A DNA stretch of 64,000 nt from Bacteroidales bacterium. GTDB taxonomy: Bacteria > Bacteroidota > Bacteroidia > Bacteroidales > F082. Each line of letters opens with the position of its first letter. The first letter of the stretch is position 1. The notes beneath the pieces were generated by a model. That model was given only the letters and a program-made list of their open reading frames with translations. It was not told the DNA's origin and made no database searches. This document shows positions 52,378-59,091 of this stretch, piece by piece. A program made the translations under genes and the position numbers. The DNA lies in the NCBI GenBank assembly GCA_017537965.1, contig JAFYJV010000001.1, positions 55,003-119,002 on the forward strand. The letters run 5' to 3'.

Positions 52378-54504
52378 CTTCAGCCCTCTCGCTTTCAAGT
52401 ACGGCTCGTTGTCGGGATCCTGGCCGCGGAATTTGCGGTACTGGACCATGCCCTCGTCGTTGCCGCCTTCTTGCAGGCAGTACTTACGGAAGGCCGCGGC
52501 CAGTTCGGGGTTGAAGAGGTTGCCGGAAGTCTTGAAATAGTTGAAGGCGTCCTTGTCGAGGACCTCGGCCCAAGTGTAGGCATAATAGCCTGCGCTGTAG
52601 CCGCCGTTGAAGATGTGCGAGAAATTGGTGGCACGGTAACGTGGCAAGATCTCAGGCATCAATTTGATGGCGTCCATCTGCTGCTTCTCGAAGGCATCCA
52701 CGTCGAGGTCCTTCACGTCGGTGAGCTCGTGGAACTTCATGTCGAGGATAGAGGCGGCGATGAGCTCGGTGGTGTTGAAGCCTTGGTTGAACAAGGCGCT
52801 GTTCTCGATCTTCTGGATCAGGCTGTCGGGCATGACCTCGCCGGTAAGATAGTGCTTGGCATACATGCGGATGACTTCGGGTTCGGCGACCCAGTTCTCC
52901 ATGATCTGTGAGGGCAGCTCCACGAAGTCGTGAGGCACGGCGCCACAGGTGCGACTATAGAGGCCGTCGGAGAAGAAGGCGTGTAGCGAGTGGCCGAACT
53001 CATGCCACATGGTCTCGGTCTCGTCCCAGTTGAGCAGGGCGGGAAGGCTGTCGGTGGGAGGTGTGAAGTTCATCACCAAGGAGACCAAAGGATAGACCTT
53101 GTTGCCATTGATGTCGTGACCGGCATTGCGGAATTCGGTGCACCAGGCGCCGCCGCTCTTGCTGGCACGCGGATAGTAGTCGAGATAGAGGATGCCGAGG
53201 AAGTCACCGTTGGCTTCCTTGACCTCGTAGGTCTCCACGCCAGGATAATAAACGGGGAGCGTGTTGTTTTGGGTGAAGGTCACGCCATAGAGCTTGTTGG
53301 CTGCCTCGAACATGCCGTTGCGGACATTGTCAACGGTGAGGTAAGGCTTGATCTCGTTTTCGTCGAAGTCGTATTTCGCCTTGCGGAGTTTCTCTGCATA
53401 GTACCACCAATCCCAACCTTGGAGTTTGTAGTTGACGCCTTCTGACTTGGCAATGGCCTGCATCTCGGCGAGTTCTTTCTTGGCAAGCTCTTGTGCAGGA
53501 TTGAAGATGTTGATGAGGAACTGATCGACTGTGGCGGCGTCATGTGCCATATTGACGGCGAGGACGTAGTTGGCATGGTTGTCGTATCCCAGCAGCTGGG
53601 CCTTTTGCTGTCTCAGTTGAAGCATCTCCTTGATGAGGGCTTTGTTGTCGAACTCGTTGCCATTGTCGCCGCGGTTGTAATAAGCCTCATACATTTGTTT
53701 GCGGAGGTCGCGGTTGTCGGCGTATTGCAGGAAGGGGATCAGGCTGGGTTTGCTGAGGGTAAACACCCATTTTCCTTCCATGCCATCGGCCTTGGCTTGT
53801 TCGTATGCGGCGTCAATGCTGCCTTGGGGAAGACCTGCAAGGTCGGCGGGATCTTCGATGACAAGCTTGAAGTTGCTGTTTTCTTTCAATAGGTTGTTGC
53901 CAAACTGGAGGCTTAATGTGGAGAGCTGCTCGTTGATCTTGCTCAGCTCATCTTGTTTGTCCTTGGGAAGAGCAGCGCCGCTGCGGACGAAATCCTGATG
54001 GTATTTTTCCACCACGCGTATCTGTTGGTCGTCAAGGCCCATCTCGTTACGGTGTTGATAAACATAGTCGATCTTCTCGAAGAGTTTGGGGTTCATCGCG
54101 ATGGCATCGCCATGTTTTGAGAGTTTGGGCATCAACTCCTCTGCAAGAGCCAGCAGCTCGTCGTCGCTGTTGCATTCCAGGATGTTGAAAAAGACGCCGC
54201 TGACACGGCTCAGGGTCTCGCCCGACTTGTCGTAGGGGAGGATGGTGTTCTGGAAGGTCGGCGTCTCGGTGTTGTTGACGATGGCGTCGATTTCCTCAAG
54301 TTGTTCCTTCATGCCTGCCTCAAACGCAGGAAGGTACTGCTCGGTCTTGATCTTGTCGAAAGGCACGACCTTGAACGGCGTCGTGTATTCAGATAAGAAT
54401 GGGTTTTCAGTGTTCTCAACAGGTTTTTTGCTGTTGGTACAGGATGCTAAAGTGATGATGCTCAGGGCGATCATGTTAATTACTCTTTTGTTCATTTTGT
54501 TCAT
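52375..54504 (-). CDS. M3 family oligopeptidase (peptidyl-dipeptidase Dcp-like) lipoprotein
   Basis: A 709-residue thimet-oligopeptidase-family enzyme. The zinc motif HEFGH lies in MWHEFGHSLHAFF, with the downstream Glu in the usual helix, and YLDYYPRASKSGGAWC is typical of the group. The N-terminus has a hydrophobic segment and a lipobox-like LASC, so it is probably a periplasmic lipoprotein that cleaves short peptides. Either of two nearby ATGs (54504, 54495) could be the start. Divergent from nfeD. Confidence 0.88.
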   Translation of the reverse strand: MNKMNKRVINMIALSIITLASCTNSKKPVENTENPFLSEYTTPFKVVPFDKIKTEQYLPAFEAGMKEQLEEIDAIVNNTETPTFQNTILPYDKSGETLSRVSGVFFNILECNSDDELLALAEELMPKLSKHGDAIAMNPKLFEKIDYVYQHRNEMGLDDQQIRVVEKYHQDFVRSGAALPKDKQDELSKINEQLSTLSLQFGNNLLKENSNFKLVIEDPADLAGLPQGSIDAAYEQAKADGMEGKWVFTLSKPSLIPFLQYADNRDLRKQMYEAYYNRGDNGNEFDNKALIKEMLQLRQQKAQLLGYDNHANYVLAVNMAHDAATVDQFLINIFNPAQELAKKELAEMQAIAKSEGVNYKLQGWDWWYYAEKLRKAKYDFDENEIKPYLTVDNVRNGMFEAANKLYGVTFTQNNTLPVYYPGVETYEVKEANGDFLGILYLDYYPRASKSGGAWCTEFRNAGHDINGNKVYPLVSLVMNFTPPTDSLPALLNWDETETMWHEFGHSLHAFFSDGLYSRTCGAVPHDFVELPSQIMENWVAEPEVIRMYAKHYLTGEVMPDSLIQKIENSALFNQGFNTTELIAASILDMKFHELTDVKDLDVDAFEKQQMDAIKLMPEILPRYRATNFSHIFNGGYSAGYYAYTWAEVLDKDAFNYFKTSGNLFNPELAAAFRKYCLQEGGNDEGMVQYRKFRGQDPDNEPYLKARGLK

Positions 54505-54532
54505 GATAATTGTTTTCAGATTATTGTTGCGG

Positions 54533-54540
54533 CAAAAATA
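54533..54540 (-). promoter_or_regulatory. Predicted -7 element of the M3 peptidase gene
   Basis: TATTTTTG on the minus strand, 28 bp before the start at 54504 and back-to-back with the plus-strand element at 54550. Confidence 0.5.
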
Positions 54541-54549
54541 CAAAAAACT

Positions 54550-54557
54550 TATCTTTG
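54550..54557 (+). promoter_or_regulatory. Predicted -7 element of the nfeD-SPFH operon
   Basis: TATCTTTG on the plus strand, 39 bp before the nfeD ATG. The leader between them is filled by a heptameric repeat array. Confidence 0.5.
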
Positions 54558-54563
54558 CAAAAA

Positions 54564-54591
54564 CTTCTTATTTCTTACTTCTATATTCTAA
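54564..54591. repeat. Heptameric repeat array (4 units) in the nfeD leader
   Basis: CTTCTTA, TTTCTTA, CTTCTAT, ATTCTAA, placed between the predicted transcription start and the nfeD ATG at 54597. Confidence 0.75.
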
Positions 54592-54596
54592 AAAAC

Positions 54597-55037
54597 ATGC
54601 AAGCTTATTTGATTTGGCTTATTGCTGCCATAGTATTGGTCATCTTCGAGATCTGTTCTGCCACCTTCGGCGCCATCTGCTTTGCCATCGGAGCGGGCTT
54701 CTCGGCTCTCGCGGCTGGACTTGGCGCCAACCTGACCTGGCAAATCGTCATCTTTGCCATCGTATCGCTGCTCACTTTTATCTTCCTGCGTCCCTTCATG
54801 ATGAAGTTCCTGGACCGTAAGTCGAAGGATGTGAAGACCAATGCCGATGCCTTGGTGGGCCGTAAGGCGGTGGTTTCGGAGCGTATCGACGCCACGCAAC
54901 ATACTGGACGTGTTGCCGTTGACGGCGACGACTGGAAAGCGGTTGCCGCAGACGGTTCGGTCATCGAGAAAGGCACCGAAGTCGAGATCGTCAAACTTGA
55001 TAGCATCGTACTCACCGTGAAGAAAGTTGAAAATTGA
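54597..55037 (+). CDS. NfeD-like membrane protein
   Basis: A 146-residue short NfeD protein without protease domain. Two to three membrane helices (LIWLIAAIVLVIFEI, FSALAAGLGANLTW, IVIFAIVSLLTFIFL) lead to a cytosolic or periplasmic OB-fold (ALVGRKAVVSERID ... GRVAVDGDDWKAV). It normally works with the SPFH protein encoded next, in membrane-domain organisation. Longer upstream frames are rejected because they begin before the promoter. Confidence 0.88.
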   Translation: MQAYLIWLIAAIVLVIFEICSATFGAICFAIGAGFSALAAGLGANLTWQIVIFAIVSLLTFIFLRPFMMKFLDRKSKDVKTNADALVGRKAVVSERIDATQHTGRVAVDGDDWKAVAADGSVIEKGTEVEIVKLDSIVLTVKKVEN

Positions 55038-55040
55038 AAA

Positions 55041-55061
55041 CTTCTGACTTCTAAATTCTAA
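55041..55061. repeat. Heptameric repeat array (3 units) between nfeD and the SPFH gene
   Basis: CTTCTGA, CTTCTAA, ATTCTAA, ending 4 bp before the ATG at 55066. Confidence 0.7.
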
Positions 55062-55065
55062 ACAT

Positions 55066-56022
55066 ATGAGCCCATTAAACATCGTACTTATCGTTCTGGT
55101 TGCCCTCGTCGTCATCTATATTCTTCGGGGCATCAAGATTGTCTCCCAGTCGGAGACCATGATCGTCGAACGTCTTGGCAAGTACAACCGTACCCTCAAT
55201 GCCGGCATCAACGTCATCCTTCCCATCATCGAGAAGGCAAAGGATACCATTGCCCGCCGACAGGACGGCCGACTGATTGCCACCTCGCGCATCGACATGC
55301 GTGAGCAGGTTTATGACTTCGACAAACAGAGCGTGATCACCAAGGACAACGTCATGACCGAGATCAACGCTTTGCTTTATTTCCAGATTGTTGACCCGAT
55401 GAAGGCGGTCTATGAGATCCAGAACCTGCCTGTGGCCATCGAGAAGCTTACCCAGACCACGCTTCGTAATGTGGTGGGTGAGATGGAACTTGACGAGACG
55501 CTGACTTCGCGCGATACCATCAACTCTAAATTGCGCAACGTGCTCGACGATGCCACCAACAAGTGGGGTGTCAAGGTCAACCGTGTGGAGCTTCAGGACA
55601 TCACACCGCCCGAGAGCATCCGCCGTACCATGGAACTCCAGATGCAGGCCGAGCGTAACCGTCGTGCCGAGATTTTGAAGGCTGAAGGTGAAAAGCAAGC
55701 CCAGATCTTGAACTCGGAAGGTGAGAAACAAGCCGAGATCAATGCTGCTGAAGCCGACAAGCAAGCCAACATCCTCAAGGCCGAGGGTGAGGCCCGTGCC
55801 AAGATCCTCCAGGCTGAAGCCGAAGCCACCGCCATCCGCAACATCTCCGATGCCGTTGCCGACAGGGGTGCCGATCCGGTCAACTATCTGCTGGCAGTGA
55901 AATATGTCGAAGCACTGAAGGAAATCGCATCCGGTCAAGAGAACAAGACCGTCTATCTGCCATACGAGGCCACCAACATGTTGGGTTCTATCGGCGGTAT
56001 CAAAGACCTTTTTGCTAAATAA
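55066..56022 (+). CDS. SPFH/band 7 stomatin-like protein (QmcA-like)
   Basis: A 318-residue membrane-anchored SPFH protein. One N-terminal helix (NIVLIVLVALVVIYIL), then the SPFH domain (ETMIVERLGKYNRTLNAGIN ... LRNVVGEMELDETLTSRD) and a coiled coil of repeated A-E-G-E-K-Q units (about 205-265). Such proteins form large cage-like or raft-like assemblies. The NfeD partner directly precedes it. Confidence 0.92.
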   Translation: MSPLNIVLIVLVALVVIYILRGIKIVSQSETMIVERLGKYNRTLNAGINVILPIIEKAKDTIARRQDGRLIATSRIDMREQVYDFDKQSVITKDNVMTEINALLYFQIVDPMKAVYEIQNLPVAIEKLTQTTLRNVVGEMELDETLTSRDTINSKLRNVLDDATNKWGVKVNRVELQDITPPESIRRTMELQMQAERNRRAEILKAEGEKQAQILNSEGEKQAEINAAEADKQANILKAEGEARAKILQAEAEATAIRNISDAVADRGADPVNYLLAVKYVEALKEIASGQENKTVYLPYEATNMLGSIGGIKDLFAK

Positions 56023-56048
56023 TATGCCAAAATGACATAGTTAACTGT

Positions 56049-56056
56049 TATTTTTG
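56049..56056 (+). promoter_or_regulatory. Promoter-like -7 element upstream of a hairpin in the hsp20 leader
   Basis: TATTTTTG on the plus strand, 27 bp after the SPFH stop. A hairpin terminator begins 36 bp further on, so a transcript from here would be about 55 bases or be attenuated before hsp20. Confidence 0.4.
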
Positions 56057-56091
56057 CCTTATAATAAGACAAATTGACATACAATATCATT

Positions 56092-56118
56092 AAAGCGGCT
56101 CCGAAAAGCCGCTTTTTT
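56092..56118 (+). terminator. Intrinsic terminator after the SPFH gene
   Basis: A 9-bp stem AAAGCGGCT / AGCCGCTTT with the 6-base loop CCGAAA and a T run. Confidence 0.8.
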
Positions 56119-56214
56119 GTTTTGGTCTGGAAATTGACTAAGGTGGAAATGTCTTTGAAAAACAAAAGACAAAACAAATCAACGAATCAACAAATAAATC
56201 AATCAACCAAAAAT

Positions 56215-56219
56215 AGGAG
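56215..56219 (+). promoter_or_regulatory. Shine-Dalgarno-like site of hsp20
   Basis: AGGAG lies 9 bases before the ATG at 56229. Clear Shine-Dalgarno sites are rare in this window, so this gene may be translated by the classical route. The leader in front is A-rich and C/A-repetitive with no visible structure. Confidence 0.5.
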
Positions 56220-56228
56220 ATCAAAACT

Positions 56229-56654
56229 ATGTATCTGACTAGAAGAACTCAGGATTTCATTCCTACCTTATTCAATGAACTGATGAACATGGACACTGTT
56301 TCATATTCAGAGCCTAAGATGAACATCATCGAAAACAAAGAGAACTACCTTATCCAGTATTCGGTGCCTGGCTTGAAGAAGGAAGACTTGAAGATCAGCA
56401 TCGACAACGAAGGTAACTTGGTGGTGGAGATGAGCAAGGAAAACAACCACAAGGACGAGAAGAAGGACAGTGGCGTCCGCTATCTGCGTCGCGAGTTCAC
56501 TTCCGAACAGTTCCGCAACACCTTGGTGCTGCCTGAGGACATCCATCGCAACCAGATCTCGGCCAAGGTCGAGAACGGCATCCTCGAAGTCACTTTGCCA
56601 AGGGTGACGGTGGAGGAGAAGAAAGCACTGGTCCAGAACATTGAAATCAATTGA
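56229..56654 (+). CDS. Hsp20/alpha-crystallin small heat-shock protein
   Basis: A 141-residue ATP-independent holdase. The alpha-crystallin domain (about 35-130) has NYLIQYSVPGLKKEDLKISI, YLRREF and the LPRVTVEE region with NGILEVTLP before it. The gene is preceded by a hairpin and an AGGAG site and followed by a strong terminator, so it is its own unit. Heat or stress control is expected from the family; no CIRCE element was seen. Confidence 0.92.
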   Translation: MYLTRRTQDFIPTLFNELMNMDTVSYSEPKMNIIENKENYLIQYSVPGLKKEDLKISIDNEGNLVVEMSKENNHKDEKKDSGVRYLRREFTSEQFRNTLVLPEDIHRNQISAKVENGILEVTLPRVTVEEKKALVQNIEIN

Positions 56655-56683
56655 TAATTAAATCGGCGGATGCCGAAAAAATG

Positions 56684-56717
56684 AAGCCGCTGGGCGTTAG
56701 CCCGGTGGCTTTTTTTA
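56684..56717 (+). terminator. Intrinsic terminator after hsp20
   Basis: An 11-bp stem with two G-T pairs (AGCCGCTGGGC / GCCCGGTGGCT), loop GTTA and seven T. Confidence 0.85.
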
Positions 56718-56749
56718 TGTTCAATGGCGAATCCATACGGATTTCTCCC

Positions 56750-56757
56750 TATCTTTG
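56750..56757 (+). promoter_or_regulatory. Predicted -7 element of the barrel gene
   Basis: TATCTTTG on the plus strand, 19 bp before the ATG at 56777. Confidence 0.5.
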
Positions 56758-56776
56758 CGGCGAATAAGAAGCACCC

Positions 56777-57799
56777 ATGAAAAAATCATTGCTTATCGTC
56801 ACATGCCTGCTGTGTTTCCTACAGGCCTTCTCCCAGGAACGCATCACCACCCTGGATAAATTGAATCTCGATACCCGCGCCGACTATACCTTTGAAAGCC
56901 ATGTCAAAAACGACTCGACACCACATGGATTTGCGGGCAAATACCTTCGTTTCCGACTCGATGGAAAGATAACCGATAAGTTTTCCTACCATCTCCGTCA
57001 ACGGATCAACACCCCCAACATCGGCTTTGCCAACACGTTTTTTCAGGGAACGGACTGGGCCTACCTCAACTGGTATCTTACAGACCGTTTCTATATCTCG
57101 GGAGGCAAGCAAGTGGTGGCCATCGGAGGCTGGGAATATGACACCGATCCCATCGACATTTATTATGGAACGGACTTTTGGAACCATGTGTGCTGCTATG
57201 AGATGGGCGTTTCGCTCAACTACCGGGATAAATCGGGAAAGAACCTTTTCATCATGCAGATGACGAACTCTCCATTCATCACGTCTGCGATGGAAGGCAT
57301 CTATTCATACAACCTGATGTGGTACGGTAACTTCAACGTCTTTAAAACCGCCTATTCCGTCAACATGATCGAGTATCGGCCTGGACAGTTCATCAATTAT
57401 ATCTCGTTGGGAAACAAGATCAAATATGACATCCTTGAGATGTATGTTGACTTTCAGAACAGGGCTTCCTTTGAGCAGGACCATTTCTTCGGACAGGACT
57501 TCACCGCCCTCATCGGAGCTGGCGTCGATATCGGCGACAAGTGGATTGTCTTTGCGAAGGCGGGCTATGACTTCAACAACGCCCAAGCCCATACCACGCC
57601 CGACCCGTTTGACCAGTATGTCGCTCCGGGACGGAAGGTTGACTTCGAGAGTGTCGGATTTGAATACTATCCCATGGGAAGCCGTGACCTCAGGCTGCAT
57701 CTTTGCGGATCGCACACCAATGTGGATGGTGACAACAACTTTCAGGCGAATGTCGGCCTGACTTGGAAAGTGGATTTGTTACATGCCGTGTTAAAATAA
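56777..57799 (+). CDS. Predicted outer-membrane beta-barrel (porin O/P-like)
   Basis: A 340-residue protein with a signal peptide (ending LQAFSQ) and alternating hydrophobic strands throughout (KYLRFRLDGKITDKFSYHLR, WAYLNWYLTDRFYISGGKQ, GYDFNNAQ). The C-terminal VGLTWKVDLLHAVLK fits a final strand. The layout resembles phosphate-selective porin O/P-type barrels, but no diagnostic residue was recognised. The 10-bp gap to the next gene suggests a joint transcript with the nucleoside-recognition protein, and thus a transport role. Confidence 0.65.
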   Translation: MKKSLLIVTCLLCFLQAFSQERITTLDKLNLDTRADYTFESHVKNDSTPHGFAGKYLRFRLDGKITDKFSYHLRQRINTPNIGFANTFFQGTDWAYLNWYLTDRFYISGGKQVVAIGGWEYDTDPIDIYYGTDFWNHVCCYEMGVSLNYRDKSGKNLFIMQMTNSPFITSAMEGIYSYNLMWYGNFNVFKTAYSVNMIEYRPGQFINYISLGNKIKYDILEMYVDFQNRASFEQDHFFGQDFTALIGAGVDIGDKWIVFAKAGYDFNNAQAHTTPDPFDQYVAPGRKVDFESVGFEYYPMGSRDLRLHLCGSHTNVDGDNNFQANVGLTWKVDLLHAVLK

Positions 57800-57809
57800 T
57801 ACCTTTGCC

Positions 57810-59051
57810 ATGCCCCATAGTTTATTTAGAGTCAAGCGCAACAGCACCCATGCCTATGGAAAGAGGGTGGAGTCGCTGTTCCAGAAAATCGAGAAGCTGC
57901 TGAAACGCCCGTTGCGATTCACTACCAAACGAAGTTTCGAGGCTTTTGTATTCTTGGTATTGTTCTTTGCTTTCTTTGGCATTCTTGCCTGGAAGATGAC
58001 CCTTCCCAAGATGCTGAATACCTTTATGCAGACGGCTTATCACCTGCTTCTGGAGACGGTGTTCTACATCATGGCCATCTGTGTCCTGATGGGTGCCATC
58101 AGCAAGTTGCTCGTGGAGTTTGGAGTGGTCCGACTTCTTGAGAACCTGCTCCGTCCATTGATGAGGCCGCTTTATAACTTGCCTGGTGTGGCTGCATTGG
58201 GTGCCATCATGACATTCTTGAGCGACAATCCGGCGATCATCACATTGGCGCACGACAAGAACTTCAACCGTTATTTCAAGAAATACCAGCTGGTCTCCCT
58301 TACCAACTTTGGTACGGCTTTCGGCATGGGGCTCGTGGTGATAGCTTTCATGACGGGGCTCGGTTACGGCAAAGGTGCCTTGCTTGGACTGGCCGGAGCT
58401 GTTGTCGGTAGTATCATATCGACACGATTGATGCAGCGCATGACCTTGAAAGCCTATCCTGAGATGGATGCTCCTGTAGATGATTCGGACAAGGGTGATG
58501 AGCAGCAAATCACTTTCAAGAGCGAGGGCGGTGCTTTCCTACGTTTCTTGAATTCCCTTCTCGATGGAGGCAAGGACGGTGTGGGCATCGGATTGGCCAT
58601 CATCCCGGGAGTGCTTTGCATCTCCACCATCGTGATGATGTTGACCTTTGGCGCGGCTGGAGAGAATGGTGAGTATCTTGGCGTTGCCTACGAGGGCGTT
58701 CCAGTCATCAGCTGGGCTGCCAACAAGATCAACTTCATTTTCGACTGGCTCTTCGGATTCAAGTATGGCGCTTTGATCTCTTTCCCGATGACCGCACTTG
58801 GCGCTGTAGGTGCCGCCATTGGTCTGGTGCCTCGCTTCATCTCCGAGGGCATCATCAACAACAACGCCATCGCCGTGTTCACGGCCATCGGCATGTGCTG
58901 GAGCGGTTTCCTCTCCACCCATGCCGCCATGCTCGACTCACTCGGTTATCGCAAGCTCATTGGCAAAGCCATCACGGCGCATGCCATCGGTGGCCTTTGT
59001 GCCGGCGTCGCAGCGCACTGGCTATATGTATTGCTGAGTCTGATATTCTAA
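57810..59051 (+). CDS. Nucleoside-recognition (Gate) domain membrane protein
   Basis: A 413-residue inner-membrane protein with about eight to ten helices. Two related blocks are seen: LLLETVFYIMAICVLMGAISKLLVEFGV with MTFLSDNPAIITLAHD, and IGLAIIPGVLCISTIVMMLTFG with ALISFPMTALGAVGAAIGLVPRF. These recall the Gate/nucleoside-recognition family related to spore maturation proteins (CD0519/CD1768-like). The transported or sensed solute is unknown. A perfect 19-bp inverted repeat follows the stop. Confidence 0.72.
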   Translation: MPHSLFRVKRNSTHAYGKRVESLFQKIEKLLKRPLRFTTKRSFEAFVFLVLFFAFFGILAWKMTLPKMLNTFMQTAYHLLLETVFYIMAICVLMGAISKLLVEFGVVRLLENLLRPLMRPLYNLPGVAALGAIMTFLSDNPAIITLAHDKNFNRYFKKYQLVSLTNFGTAFGMGLVVIAFMTGLGYGKGALLGLAGAVVGSIISTRLMQRMTLKAYPEMDAPVDDSDKGDEQQITFKSEGGAFLRFLNSLLDGGKDGVGIGLAIIPGVLCISTIVMMLTFGAAGENGEYLGVAYEGVPVISWAANKINFIFDWLFGFKYGALISFPMTALGAVGAAIGLVPRFISEGIINNNAIAVFTAIGMCWSGFLSTHAAMLDSLGYRKLIGKAITAHAIGGLCAGVAAHWLYVLLSLIF

Positions 59052-59091
59052 AATTGATTGGGGCGCCCCGCAGGGGCGCCCCAATCAATTT
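59051..59091. terminator. 19-bp perfect inverted repeat between convergent genes
   Basis: Two perfect 19-bp arms (59051-59069 and 59073-59091) flank the three-base loop GCA. The arms have a GC-rich inner half and AT-rich outer half, so the element can end transcription on both strands. It overlaps the last base of one stop codon and reaches the start of the next gene's 3' end. Confidence 0.85.

Noticed and set aside
52171-52911. A 246-codon frame on the plus strand after the phosphatase gene
   Set aside because: It runs through two terminators and then antisense to the M3 peptidase gene.
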